Source of the DNA: Desulfovibrio sp. G11 | GTDB taxonomy: Bacteria; Desulfobacterota; Desulfovibrionia; Desulfovibrionales; Desulfovibrionaceae | Assembly: GCF_900243745.1 (NCBI RefSeq) | Contig: NZ_LT984798.1 | Span: forward strand, 248,001 to 312,000 | Reading direction: 5' to 3' | DNA: 64,000 nt | Translations under genes and position numbers: made by a program | The notes under the pieces: generated by a model | Database searches by the model: none | The model's input: only the letters and a program-made list of their open reading frames with translations | What the model was told of the DNA's origin: nothing | In this document: positions 51,375 through 60,296 of the stretch, in pieces | How positions within the stretch are numbered: the first letter of the stretch is position 1 | Layout of the letters: each line of letters opens with the position of its first letter

Positions 51375-52961
51375 CTATTCCTGTACCCCGGCATGGGCTT
51401 CGGGCAGCAGCACACGTACAAGAGCGCCGCCTTCCGGGCCGTTTTCCAGTTGGATCACGCCGCCGTGGCTTGTGATAATGGACTGCACAATGGGCAGGCC
51501 AAGGCCAGTTCCCCCGTCTTTGGTCGTAAAGAAGGGGTCCAGCAGGTTGGCCAGAACGGAGGCGTCAAAACCGGGACCGGAGTCGAGAAACTCCAGCCGC
51601 ACATGCCCCTCGCCGTCATGAACTCCACTGATGTGCAGTACGCCCGGGCCGTCCATTGCCTGTTGTCCGTTCACCAGAATATTGTAAAAAGCGCGGTACA
51701 GCAAATCCTTGTCGCCATGAACGAAAAGGCCCTCTTCAGTATTGCGTTCCAGCGCCACGTTGCGGCGGCCCATATCACCCTCCAGAAAGCCCAGCACCTG
51801 GTCCAGCACAAGGCTTATATCAACCAGGTCCTGCTTGGGTTGCCGGGGGCGGGCATAGTCAAGAAAGTCGTTTACGGTTTGTGAAAGGCGCACAGATTCG
51901 TCAAAAATGGCTCCCAGTATACGCCGGGTTCCTGCATCGGCATCGCTGCGGCGTTGCAGCAGCTCGGCGCTGGAGCGGATAATGCCGAGAGGATTTCTGA
52001 TCTCGTGGGCAATACTGGCGATCACGCGGCCCATGCTCACAAAACGTTCGTTGCTGTGAAGCTGCTTCTCGAGCTGGCGGTTTTTATTCATCCGCTCGGC
52101 CAGTACACGCTCCGACCTGTGGATAAGCATGATCAAAAGGCCGAAAAGCACCACCGAAGACATGAGGCACATGATTACAATAATGCCCTGAAACGTCACC
52201 ACCTGCTCATAGTCGCCCGTAATGTCCTGTGTAAGCTCCAGCGCGCCCATGATGGGGGCATCCTCACCGGGCTTGAGCGATTCACCCCGCAAGGGGTACA
52301 GCACACGGAGAACAAAGGTTCCTTCTTCAAGCGGGAGCCTGAAAGGGGCCTGCCATGCCGGTATGGTCGAAATTATTTCAGACTTGGGGGCCGCGCCGTG
52401 CAACACCTCGTCCAGATTGGCCGGAGAAAGCCCGGCACGGCCGATTTCTTCCTTGCGGGTGGAATATGCCACAATGCGTGAAAAATCATAGATGCGCAGA
52501 CGTTCCACAGGCAGACCGTGAATCACGGACTGCACCACCTGATCCAGCCGATCGTACTGGGCGGGCTGCCGCAAGGAAATGCGCCCGTAGCCGAAAAGCG
52601 TGGGCAAGGCAAAGCGCCGGAAAATCTGGCTGTTGAGGTTTTCCACCAGCAGGCGGGCGAAACCCTCCTGCCGGGTCAGCAGGGTTTCGCGGGCTGAATT
52701 GGAAATGAAGAACGAAAGCACCAGACTGGTGAGCAGAATAATCACCAGCGAAAGCCAGGACAGGGGCCGGGCGTAACTCAGGGGCAACCCCTCGCCGGCA
52801 TCACCCCGGGAGCCGGCCGTAGAGCCTGTCTGGCCGCAATCCTGGCTGCTGCCCGACGGCATGCCGCGGCCGCTTCCGGCCTGCGCCGCGCCGTCCTGCC
52901 CGCTTGCCGTAGCAATGGCATCAGGAGGCGGAGCCTGTTTTTTTCTAAAGAACGTCCACAT
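51375..52961 (-). CDS. Membrane sensor histidine kinase
   Basis: A 528-residue kinase. The N-terminal cytoplasmic part (about 1-60) is low complexity (Gln/Gly/Ser). Two membrane helices (about 68-90, LSLVIILLTSLVLSFFIS; about 255-280, GIIVIMCLMSSVVLFGLLIM) enclose a periplasmic sensor of about 165 residues. HisKA follows with the H-box SIAHEIRNPLGIIRS, then the ATPase domain (N-box region, DSGPGF, GGTGLGLPIVQSI). The plan resembles ZraS-type partners of NtrC regulators. The signal is unknown. It begins three bases after pgi. Confidence 0.92.
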   Translation of the reverse strand: MWTFFRKKQAPPPDAIATASGQDGAAQAGSGRGMPSGSSQDCGQTGSTAGSRGDAGEGLPLSYARPLSWLSLVIILLTSLVLSFFISNSARETLLTRQEGFARLLVENLNSQIFRRFALPTLFGYGRISLRQPAQYDRLDQVVQSVIHGLPVERLRIYDFSRIVAYSTRKEEIGRAGLSPANLDEVLHGAAPKSEIISTIPAWQAPFRLPLEEGTFVLRVLYPLRGESLKPGEDAPIMGALELTQDITGDYEQVVTFQGIIVIMCLMSSVVLFGLLIMLIHRSERVLAERMNKNRQLEKQLHSNERFVSMGRVIASIAHEIRNPLGIIRSSAELLQRRSDADAGTRRILGAIFDESVRLSQTVNDFLDYARPRQPKQDLVDISLVLDQVLGFLEGDMGRRNVALERNTEEGLFVHGDKDLLYRAFYNILVNGQQAMDGPGVLHISGVHDGEGHVRLEFLDSGPGFDASVLANLLDPFFTTKDGGTGLGLPIVQSIITSHGGVIQLENGPEGGALVRVLLPEAHAGVQE

Positions 52962-52964
52962 GCC

Positions 52965-54305
52965 CTAAAACACCTGCTCCTGCAACGGTACGGCCATAAA
53001 ACTGTCCAGATCCGTCTGTTCACGCTCATAGCCCAGCGCACCCAGACGGGCGTTGGCAAGACGTTTTCCCAGCTCCACGGCGGGCTGATCCAGAGGATTC
53101 ACCTCCATGAGCCAGCCGGTAAACAGGGTGGCGGCCTCAAGCAGCAGCATGAAAGCCCCGGCAGACCGGGGACCGGTATCTTCCATATCCAGATGAACCA
53201 GCGGCACACCGCTCATGCAGAGCGCCATGCGTGTGCCAAGTGCCTCGGCCTCAAGCAGCGCGCCCAAAGGTTTGCCCCGCAGCCATGCCCATTTTTCCGG
53301 CAGATCCTGACCAAAAGCCCGGCCCGGCTGCTGTCTCCGGCCGGTAAGGAAAATGCAGCCCTTGTTGCGGCGACCGTCCAGAAACATCTGGTTCACAGAA
53401 TGCTGGTCCGTAACGCCCGTGGCCGACACAGGCAGAATTCCCTGCCCGTCCTTGCCCAGGCTTTCGGCCCACAGCTGCGCAAACCACGGCCCGAAGGCGG
53501 CCCACCGGGGAACGTAGCAGAAAAGGATCAGTTCGCTGTAGTCCTGTATTTCCAGCGCCCTGGCCCAGCAGGCAAGGGCATAGGAAGGATGCTCACCCAC
53601 ACGGCGCGGTTTTTCCACCAGCGGCTGCGCCGCATGGGCCGCGCCGTCCAGCAGCGCCCGCCAGTCAATGCCCAGAAAGGCGGCGGGCAGCAGCCCCACA
53701 GCAGAAAGTACGGAATAACGGCCCCCCAGATGGTCCGGCACCTCCAGCGAGGCCAGGCCATAGCTCGAGGCCTCTTGCCGCAGATAACCGGACACGGCGT
53801 CTGTAACCACAGTCATGTGCTCGCGCCAGCCCTCGCCAAGGGCGTCCTGAAGCCATTGCCGCACAAGAAAATACTGTGCCAGCGTTTCAATGGTTCCCCC
53901 GGACTTGCTGATGCATACCACGGCCGTTTCTGCCGGATGCAGCGCAGCAAGCAGGGCTTCAAACTCTTCAGCGCACACATTGTCGGCAATCCACAGGCTG
54001 GAACCGGTGTGCCCCGGCCTGTCCTGCCCCGGGGCAAAGGCTTTCTGCACGGCGCGAGCGCCAAGGGCGGATCCCCCGATGCCCAGCACCAGCATGTGCC
54101 TGCAGGGTCGCATACGCTCAAGCACAGGCGGCAGGCCGCTTTCAAGCGAGGCCCGGTACGGCATGGACAGAAAGGGCAAAAGGCCCTGCGTGAGTTCGCG
54201 CTCCAGCCGCAGACCCATTTCAGAAGCCCTGGCCTGAAGGGGAGCGGCATCCGCCGTATTCAACCTGTGACTGTAGGCTCTCGACCATTCAAGATAATGG
54301 GACAT
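52965..54305 (-). CDS. pgi: Glucose-6-phosphate isomerase
   Basis: A 446-residue enzyme interconverting glucose 6-phosphate and fructose 6-phosphate. The start at 54305 has GGGAGAAG upstream. Signatures are VLGIGGSALGARAVQ, CISKSGGTIETLAQ, DHLGGRYSVLSAVGLLPA and, towards the end, the VPLVHLDMEDTGPRSAGAF region. It is shorter than E. coli Pgi (549), as in many anaerobes. It is the middle gene of ychJ - Cys-rich - pgi - kinase - regulator. Confidence 0.93.
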   Translation of the reverse strand: MSHYLEWSRAYSHRLNTADAAPLQARASEMGLRLERELTQGLLPFLSMPYRASLESGLPPVLERMRPCRHMLVLGIGGSALGARAVQKAFAPGQDRPGHTGSSLWIADNVCAEEFEALLAALHPAETAVVCISKSGGTIETLAQYFLVRQWLQDALGEGWREHMTVVTDAVSGYLRQEASSYGLASLEVPDHLGGRYSVLSAVGLLPAAFLGIDWRALLDGAAHAAQPLVEKPRRVGEHPSYALACWARALEIQDYSELILFCYVPRWAAFGPWFAQLWAESLGKDGQGILPVSATGVTDQHSVNQMFLDGRRNKGCIFLTGRRQQPGRAFGQDLPEKWAWLRGKPLGALLEAEALGTRMALCMSGVPLVHLDMEDTGPRSAGAFMLLLEAATLFTGWLMEVNPLDQPAVELGKRLANARLGALGYEREQTDLDSFMAVPLQEQVF

Positions 54306-54404
54306 AGGCTTCTCCCTTATACCGCGCCGCCCAGGGGGCAAAAGCGCGGCCTTAAAACGTGCGGAATGCACACACCGCCCTCGGGCAGATGCAGAGCACG
54401 TCCG

Positions 54405-54812
54405 TCACAACAGGCTCAGAGGCTTGGGGGCAAAAAAGCGGCGGCGTACGGCTTTGTAAGTCTGCGGGCGCACACCAAAGCGATAACGCCACAGCACACA
54501 CGCCTCGCGTGCGGCACAGGCCCGCACTTCTTTACAGTCGCCCGCGCAGAGCATGCATTGCCGCCGGATGGCACGCAGGGCCTGACGGCCCGCCTCGGCC
54601 TCCGGCGCTGGGCATGTGCCGTCAGCCAGCAAGGCCAGGCGCCAGTCCCACAAAGGGCAATGCCTGTCGGCGCATGCCCGCACAGCCTTGCCGGAAGCTC
54701 CCTGGCATTCAAGGCAAAACTGGCGGATGGCCGTGAGGGGGCCGGTTTTTCCGGCTCCCCGTGCAGCGCGATCTATGGTGGGGGCGCTCAAGCGGTTTCG
54801 GCTCCACAGCAT
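54405..54812 (-). CDS. Cys-rich protein with internal duplication, unknown
   Basis: A 135-residue basic protein (from the Met at 54812). Two copies of one motif are visible: [11 protein letters not shown]...[15 protein letters not shown] (residues 28-58) and [11 protein letters not shown]...[16 protein letters not shown] (81-111). Ten cysteines in all suggest two zinc-ribbon or Fe-S sites. No family is recognised. The start is uncertain: a TTG at 54793, preceded by GGAG and overlapping the ychJ stop as TTGA, is a strong alternative. It lies between ychJ and pgi in one operon. Confidence 0.75.
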   Translation of the reverse strand: MLWSRNRLSAPTIDRAARGAGKTGPLTAIRQFCLECQGASGKAVRACADRHCPLWDWRLALLADGTCPAPEAEAGRQALRAIRRQCMLCAGDCKEVRACAAREACVLWRYRFGVRPQTYKAVRRRFFAPKPLSLL

Positions 54813-55300
54813 TTTTTGTACTTTTTGCCGCTGCCGCAAGGACAGGGATCGTTGCGCCCCACCTTGGGATTTTGCCTGCGGTACGCCTCGGGCCTCAGGG
54901 CAACACCATCCACATAAAAGATCTTTTCATCGTGGCGGGCAAAAAAGCTGCGCTCGCCCAGCTGGCGAGGGATGCCCTCCATTTCATAGTAGGCGTGAAA
55001 CTCCACCACATCAAACAGTTCACCGTTTTGTCCGGCCGGCACGTCGCTTTCAGTCCGCCCCACATCCAGACGCAGCCACTGTACGTCCCTGGCCTGTTCC
55101 GTAAGCTTTTCCACAGAAATACCCTCCCGGTAATCCGGGTGAGTACTGTCGACAAGCCACTGGTAACGGCCAAGCACGTAGGCCGAATAGCGCGAACGCA
55201 TAAGAGTTTCGGCATCGCCGGGCCATGCCGTGCCATCCATATAAGGACCGCAGCACTGATCAAGAGAATGGCCGCTGCCGCAAGGGCATTGCTGTTGCAT
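54788..55300 (-). CDS. ychJ: YchJ family protein with SEC-C motifs
   Basis: A 170-residue protein. SEC-C zinc motifs stand at both ends: [19 protein letters not shown] at the N-terminus and the C-terminal [18 protein letters not shown]. Between them is the NTF2-like domain ([38 protein letters not shown]). The start at 55300 follows AAGGTGG. The family has no settled function. Length is a little above E. coli YchJ (152). Confidence 0.9.
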   Translation of the reverse strand: MQQQCPCGSGHSLDQCCGPYMDGTAWPGDAETLMRSRYSAYVLGRYQWLVDSTHPDYREGISVEKLTEQARDVQWLRLDVGRTESDVPAGQNGELFDVVEFHAYYEMEGIPRQLGERSFFARHDEKIFYVDGVALRPEAYRRQNPKVGRNDPCPCGSGKKYKKCCGAETA

Positions 55301-56295
55301 GAAATCCACCTTGTTTTTAAAGCCCTCAGGGGGCGTATAACCCATAAATATTAACGCATGCCAGTCCGGGCGGCAAGAGCGTACAAGGGCCTGCTGCGCC
55401 TTTGGCTTCATAAAACCACAGAAGATTGATGACGATTGCGGCAGACGGAACGCATGGCTGCCGCAAAAACAGCATCCCGGCCCGGATCAGCGGTTGTCGT
55501 AGGCACGGGCCGCAGGCGCAGAATGCGCCCACGTGGCAGGCTGCGGCAAACATCGATACCGGTAACCGCGGCAAACACATCAGACACTCAACCGTTTTCT
55601 CCGTCGGCCCTGAGCCGCTCCCCCTGCCCCATCAATTCGCCATCAGTGCGTGGCATCAGCAGGCCCATCACGCAGGCATACCGGCTCGCCCATCGCTCTG
55701 GTCCACCCCGCTCTTTCAAGCCTGTCCCAGAAAACGCCGTCGATTGTGATTTAAATCACCTAAAGAACAACATATTGAAATAAAATATTATTTTAACATA
55801 ACGCCCATAAACATCACGCTGCGCACCTGCAAAAAAACTGACTGTAATACCAGTTTTAAAAAAGGATTCAGACTCAGCCTGCTTGCTTGCCGAAAAAACA
55901 CAGCAAAAAACTATGCAAGCCATACTGTAAAAAATACATATTAAATACACGTTGATGTAAAACATATTATCACACTATGAATATGCCTGGGCATTCAAAC
56001 AGCAAAATGTATCTGAAAGCTATATTTTTCAACTGTTAAATCAAAACAGGTGCATTCTTATAAGAGCAGCTTGTGACAGAAATACTATATCTTATTAGTC
56101 AACATTTATACTTAACAAGCAACGATAGTTATATATTTTTTGTCACAAAAAATCGAAACCATGTTGACGCAGTATTTTTAATATAATAATCTTTTTGTAT
56201 GGATTAATTGAGTCAGAAATTACATAATTTAATTGCCCTTTACCAATGCCTCCTGTACAGTGGGGCGTAACCGCGCGTGACGCAAGGGGGTTGTC
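55301..56295. other. Intergenic region with AT-rich island
   Basis: Nearly 1 kb. From 55301 to about 55740 composition is ordinary and holds only shadow frames. From about 55745 to 56240 it is extremely AT-rich (runs of A and T, few G/C), unlike anything else in the window apart from 61.65-61.80 kb. No gene, repeat unit or RNA is evident. It is directly upstream of the 94-residue gene and probably acts in its control or as a bent or nucleoid-bound segment. Confidence 0.6.
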
Positions 56296-56580
56296 ATGTC
56301 GGCATTATCAGAACGTGAATACCTGGCTGAAGAAATTTGCGAACTGTATTCCAAGCTTGCCGGTGATGCGTATGCGGAAGACCTTGCCCGTGCCAGAGAT
56401 CTGGCGCAGGCAGAAGCACCCCATGACCACTGGCTGCAAACCAACAGGCTGGACTACGAATCTCGCCTGTTTCTTTATCTCAGCGCGGCCTATGCCATGC
56501 GGTGTATGAAAAACGAACCCTATAAGTGTGCTGTTTTTATGCGCAACGCGGCTGAAGCTCTCAACAGGGCCAAAGCCTAG
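56296..56580 (+). CDS. Small helical protein, unknown
   Basis: A 94-residue acidic, mainly helical cytoplasmic protein (EYLAEEICELYSKLAGDAYA; FLYLSAAYAMRCMKNEPYKC). An AGGGGG site precedes the ATG, and a strong terminator follows, so it is a genuine single-gene unit. Two Cys lie in the last third. I recognise no family. The long AT-rich region upstream suggests tight regulation. Confidence 0.75.
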   Translation: MSALSEREYLAEEICELYSKLAGDAYAEDLARARDLAQAEAPHDHWLQTNRLDYESRLFLYLSAAYAMRCMKNEPYKCAVFMRNAAEALNRAKA

Positions 56581-56597
56581 CTAAACGCGGAACCAGG

Positions 56598-56632
56598 GGA
56601 AATCCCGAAGCGCGTGCTCGGGATTTCCTTAT
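56598..56632 (+). terminator. Terminator after the 94-residue gene
   Basis: GGAAATCCCGA (56598-56608) with TCGGGATTTCC (56618-56628), an 11-bp stem followed by a short T-run. Confidence 0.8.
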
Positions 56633-56703
56633 ATATTGTGCCCGGCGCTGGTTGTTTACCGGGGTAACATCACCAGGATTATGTCAGGAAGCAAGGATCC
56701 ACC

Positions 56704-57108
56704 ATGCGGGAAAAACACATCGGATTCAGAACCATTCTCACCAGCCTCTTGTTTTTGGCTCTCGGCATGGCACTGTCTTCAGGCGTGGCCTTCGGTGAGG
56801 AACGTATTCCCTTCACCTATCCGGCCTTCAGCGCCAAGAAGATGCCGCCGGTTTTCTTCACCCATGACCAGCATATCGCCTATCTGGAAGACAAGGGGCA
56901 AGACTGCACCGCCTGCCACCAGATGACGGACGACGGGCTGTCAGAGACGTTCTTGAATGTAAGAAACGTCGCTCCCGGCAAGCAGGTGGACTACCTGCAT
57001 GCCACCTGTACCGAGTGTCATGTCAAGCTTGCCAAAGGCCCCCGCCTTGTAGACTGCCGGGTCTGCCACAGCGAGCGCATCGCATCTGAGTACGCCGCCA
57101 AAAAGTAG
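56704..57108 (+). CDS. Periplasmic triheme class III cytochrome c
   Basis: A 134-residue exported protein (signal peptide about 1-31, ending VAFG). Only three haem motifs exist: C68-x2-CH72, C102-x2-CH106 and C118-x2-CH122. Three further His (H54, H57, H99) could supply the second axial ligands, so a complete bis-His triheme protein, like cytochrome c7, is expected. It precedes HmcE- and HmcF-like genes. The closest functional analogue is TmcA/type II cytochrome c3, which has four haems; the region of haem 2 is missing here. It should carry electrons from periplasmic hydrogenases or cytochrome c3 to the membrane complex. Confidence 0.85.
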   Translation: MREKHIGFRTILTSLLFLALGMALSSGVAFGEERIPFTYPAFSAKKMPPVFFTHDQHIAYLEDKGQDCTACHQMTDDGLSETFLNVRNVAPGKQVDYLHATCTECHVKLAKGPRLVDCRVCHSERIASEYAAKK

Positions 57109-57158
57109 CCGGTGGCTCACTGCATTAAGGAAGAAAGAACGTTAGGAGGCAGAATCAG

Positions 57159-57839
57159 ATGCTTGACTTTATTACCGGACCCCTGTTTGTCATTTCACTT
57201 GTCATTTTTACAGTAGGCATGCTGGCCCGCGTGTTTCTTTACGTGCGCGGCCTGGACTGGCGCCTTGAACGCATCGCCTACCGCTACCACACAGACCGCT
57301 CCATTCCGGGTGCCTTGGCGTCCATCTTTAAATGGCTCATCCCCGGCGGCACTGATGGCTGGCGCACGCAGCCCGTGGCCACTACCCTTTTTTTCCTGCT
57401 GCACTTCGGCGCTGTGCTGGTGCCGCTTTTTCTGCTGGGTCACACCGTGCTGCTTGAGCGCTATGTGGGCATAAGCCTGCCCTCGCTGCCCGGCACCCTG
57501 GCGGACATTCTTTCAGTGCTCAGCCTTGTGGCCATCCTGTTGCTGGCCGCGCGGCGCATGACCTCGCCCGCACTACGGCAGCTGAACAGCCGCGCGGACT
57601 GGTTCATTCTGCTTTTGACCTTTTTGCCCTTCGCCACCGGGCTTATGGCCCGCCTGGATACCTCGGCCTACCAGAGCTGGATTGTTCTGCATGTGCTGAG
57701 CGGCGAGCTTTTCCTTATTCTGGCCCCCTTTACCAAGCTTTCGCACATCGTGCTCTTTTTCCTGTCGCGTGCCCAGATCGGCATGGACTTCGCCATTAAA
57801 AGAGGCGGAGCTACCCGCGGCGGCGCTTTCCCCTGGTAA
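57159..57839 (+). CDS. HmcE-like cytochrome b membrane subunit
   Basis: A 226-residue inner-membrane protein with five hydrophobic helices (about 5-28, 78-100, 115-135, 147-168 and 172-198) of the NarI/HdrE type. His pairs in [15 protein letters not shown] and [12 protein letters not shown]...LSH can hold two b haems. Length equals my recollection of D. vulgaris HmcE (226). AGGAGG precedes the start. It should pass electrons between the periplasmic cytochrome and the cytoplasmic Fe-S subunit. Confidence 0.87.
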   Translation: MLDFITGPLFVISLVIFTVGMLARVFLYVRGLDWRLERIAYRYHTDRSIPGALASIFKWLIPGGTDGWRTQPVATTLFFLLHFGAVLVPLFLLGHTVLLERYVGISLPSLPGTLADILSVLSLVAILLLAARRMTSPALRQLNSRADWFILLLTFLPFATGLMARLDTSAYQSWIVLHVLSGELFLILAPFTKLSHIVLFFLSRAQIGMDFAIKRGGATRGGAFPW

Positions 57840-57883
57840 AACGGGCAACAGTATTATTATTTTCGCCTGATAAGGAGCGAACC

Positions 57884-59272
57884 ATGTCCGAACTGCTTTG
57901 CACCCCCACTCCCATCACCACCAAGGAAGGCATCCTCGAGTTGCTGAAGGACAAGGGCGGGGCGCAGTACTACAGCCAAATGAAGGAAATGAAGGTCGAC
58001 CAGGCAGCACTGGCCCGCGACCTGGAGCAGACCTGCAAATCGCGCACCCGCACGTGGCTCGACATCTGTGCCCACTGCGCCATGTGCGCCGACAGCTGCT
58101 TCTTTTACAGAACAAACAATAATGACCCCACCCAGATTCCCTCGTACAAGATACAGGCGACCCTGGGCGAGCTCCTGCGCCGCAAGGGCAAGGTCGACGC
58201 CGCTTTCATGATCAAATGCATGGACGCCGCCTGGGGCAAATGCACCTGCTGCAACCGCTGCGCCGTTTACTGCCCGCACGGCATCGATACCGGCGTCATG
58301 TTCAGCTATCTGCGCGGCATTCTTTTCAAGCACGGCTTCATTCCGTGGGAAATGAAGATCGGCTCCGGCATGCACCGCGTGTACGGCGCCCAGATGGACG
58401 TGAGCGAAGAAGACTGGCTCGAAACCTGTGAATGGATGGTGGAAGAGCAGCAGGAAGAATGGCCCGACCTCGAAATACCCGTTGAAAAGGAACATGCCGA
58501 CGTCATGTATGTTCTCAACGCCCGCGAGGTTAAGCACTATCCTGAAGACATTGCCCTGGCGGCCATCCTCTTCCACGTGACCGACACCAACTGGACCGTG
58601 CCGCGCGAAGGATGGGAAAATACCTCACTGACAATGTTCGCCGGCGACTGGGAAGGCTGTGCGCAGAACGTCAAGCGTATTTACGCAGCTGTTGAGCGCA
58701 TCAAGCCCAAAGTGGTTGTAGGTACCGAATGCGGGCATGCCCACCGCGCCACAGTTATTGAAGGCCCATACTGGGCCGGACGCGAGAGCGGTGACCCGCC
58801 GGTGCGCTTCATGCACTATGTGGAATGGGTGGCAGAAATGCTGCGCACAGGCAAGATCAAGATAGATCCGGCCAAAAAAATCAAGGTTCCCTGCACACTT
58901 CAGGATTCATGCAACTACGTGCGCAACCACGGCCTTGGTATGGCCACCCGCGAAATCATGAGCTATATTGCTGAAGATTTTCGCGAAATGAGTCCCAAAA
59001 GCGACCACAATTTCTGTTGCGGCGGGGGCGGCGGCCTCAACGGCATCGGCATTTACCGGCAGGAGCGTAACGTGGCGCTCACCAACAAGCTGGAGCAGAT
59101 CAAGGCCACCGGCGCCGAAATGGTCATCACGCCCTGCCACAACTGCTGGGACGCCATCCGCGATATGATGGAAGTATATGAAGAGCACAACATCAAGTGG
59201 TCTTTCCTCAAGCCGATGCTGGTGGACATGCTGATCATACCGCCGCACATCCGCCATATTGCGCCTGAGTAG
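57884..59272 (+). CDS. HmcF-like HdrD-type Fe-S protein
   Basis: A 462-residue cytoplasmic subunit. Two [4Fe-4S] motifs: C62-x2-C65-x2-C68-x3-C72 and C120-x2-C123-x2-C126-x3-C130-P. Two CCG-type regions: the first reduced to [13 protein letters not shown], the second full ([32 protein letters not shown]). That arrangement and the length match HmcF (about 461). It likely handles a thiol/disulfide or relays electrons to the cytoplasmic sulfate-reduction pathway, as proposed for Hmc, Tmc and DsrMK. Last gene of the three-gene operon. Confidence 0.9.
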   Translation: MSELLCTPTPITTKEGILELLKDKGGAQYYSQMKEMKVDQAALARDLEQTCKSRTRTWLDICAHCAMCADSCFFYRTNNNDPTQIPSYKIQATLGELLRRKGKVDAAFMIKCMDAAWGKCTCCNRCAVYCPHGIDTGVMFSYLRGILFKHGFIPWEMKIGSGMHRVYGAQMDVSEEDWLETCEWMVEEQQEEWPDLEIPVEKEHADVMYVLNAREVKHYPEDIALAAILFHVTDTNWTVPREGWENTSLTMFAGDWEGCAQNVKRIYAAVERIKPKVVVGTECGHAHRATVIEGPYWAGRESGDPPVRFMHYVEWVAEMLRTGKIKIDPAKKIKVPCTLQDSCNYVRNHGLGMATREIMSYIAEDFREMSPKSDHNFCCGGGGGLNGIGIYRQERNVALTNKLEQIKATGAEMVITPCHNCWDAIRDMMEVYEEHNIKWSFLKPMLVDMLIIPPHIRHIAPE

Positions 59273-59282
59273 ACTAAAGTGA

Positions 59283-59384
59283 CAGAACCGCGGTTTATTT
59301 GTCCTTTTGCGAATCGCGGTTCTGCCCAAGGGCGCATCATGAACGCCCGTTGGCCGGGCAAGACATCCCGCTTGCCCGGCCAAC
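59283..59384. terminator. Tandem hairpins between convergent units
   Basis: First hairpin CAGAACCGCG/CGCGGTTCTG (59283-59292 with 59315-59324); second GTTGGCCGGGCAAG/CTTGCCCGGCCAAC (59349-59362 with 59371-59384, perfect 14 bp). They lie between the HmcF-like stop and the response-regulator stop. Neither has a long U-tract, but together they should end or protect both transcripts. Confidence 0.55.
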
Positions 59385-59473
59385 AATAAAAACCCTTCGC
59401 AGCCGGATCGCTGACCACCGGCAACAGAAGAAAACCAGTTCTGCAGGCAGGGTCTTTTTACAGCGCCGCAACC

Positions 59474-59827
59474 TCAGGCAGTGGCGGCAGAAACGGCCCC
59501 CAGCAGCGCCTCACAAGTACAGGACTTGTTCAAAACGGGTATTCCCGTTCCAAAGCACACCGGTCTTGGCCCCACACTGGTGCAGACAATGGCCGGGATA
59601 TGCCGGGTCTGCGGGTTCCTGCGCAAACGGCTGTACATGATGGTTCCCGACGTGCCCTCCAGTTCCACATCAAAAATGATGCAGTCAGGCTTGAGGCTGC
59701 GGACCATGTTCAGACTTTCATCACAATTACCGGCTACGCTCACCTGATAGTCAGATTGACGTAGAGCTTGCGACATCCTGCTTAGATTTTCGGCATCGCT
59801 GTCTACCAAGAGAATATGCTTTTGCAT
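59474..59827 (-). CDS. Single-domain response regulator (Rrf1-like)
   Basis: A 117-residue CheY-type receiver. The start at 59827 has an ideal GGAGG five bases upstream. Receiver residues: acidic pair in LLVDSDAE, phospho-acceptor D53 (IIFDVEL), Thr83 (AIVCTS) and Lys101 (VLNKS). There is no output domain. In D. vulgaris a similar protein, Rrf1, is encoded with Rrf2 after hmcF. Here the pair is next to hmcF but on the opposite strand. It overlaps the end of the Rrf2-like frame by 77 bases. Confidence 0.88.
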   Translation of the reverse strand: MQKHILLVDSDAENLSRMSQALRQSDYQVSVAGNCDESLNMVRSLKPDCIIFDVELEGTSGTIMYSRLRRNPQTRHIPAIVCTSVGPRPVCFGTGIPVLNKSCTCEALLGAVSAATA

Positions 59828-60296
59828 TGGGGCCTCCGAGTTCGGATTCTGATCTTCTGTGAACAGGATATTCAGCCTTACGGCGCGTGCCATGCCGTTG
59901 CGAAAGCCCCGCGTTCTGGCGGACGGAGCAAAGGGTAACCGCATCAAGGGAGTTGCGCAAAGCCGTGGCGGCTTTATCCCAAACATCCAGAGCGGCTTTG
60001 CCCGCCGGAGCTTCGCTGTTGACGCCGGGCAGGGTAATGCCCCCTTCCACTGCGCAGATGATGTCCGCCAGAGTTATGGCTTCGGGGTTGCGGGCAAGCA
60101 TATGGCCCCCGGCGATGCCCCGTACGCTTTTGATAATTCCCTCAGCCTGCAGCAAGCGCATGATTTTTTGCACAAACTTTTCAGAAATGCCCGTACAGGC
60201 CGCCAATTCGGAAGCAGAAGCAGGAATAGCCCGATCTTGTTCAGAAAGGCACAATAGCAGGTGCAGCGCATGACAAGCCATGGTGGAAATACGCAT
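59751..60296 (-). CDS. Rrf2-family regulator (Rrf2-like), long odd tail
   Basis: A 181-residue frame. Residues 1-125 are a normal Rrf2 winged-helix protein (TMACHALHLLLCLSEQ, ISEKFVQKIMRLLQAEGIIK, VRGIAGGHMLARNPEAITL). The IscR-type Cys triplet is absent. The last 60 residues (from about LDAVTLCSV) are basic and unlike Rrf2 proteins, and the frame runs 77 bases into the response-regulator gene. Typical members end near residue 140, so a late frameshift is possible. It should repress the neighbouring redox operon, by analogy with Rrf2 of the hmc locus. Confidence 0.82.
   Translation of the reverse strand: MRISTMACHALHLLLCLSEQDRAIPASASELAACTGISEKFVQKIMRLLQAEGIIKSVRGIAGGHMLARNPEAITLADIICAVEGGITLPGVNSEAPAGKAALDVWDKAATALRNSLDAVTLCSVRQNAGLSQRHGTRRKAEYPVHRRSESELGGPNAKAYSLGRQRCRKSKQDVASSTSI

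Noticed and set aside
53193..54917. 574-codon plus-strand frame across pgi
   Set aside because: Antisense shadow of pgi and the Cys-rich gene; high Arg/Gly/Pro content and no domain.
56090..56160. TTGTGAC and GTCACAA half-sites resembling Rex/HcpR/CRP-type boxes
   Set aside because: The half-sites are about 50 bases apart in AT-rich DNA, not the spacing of one operator.
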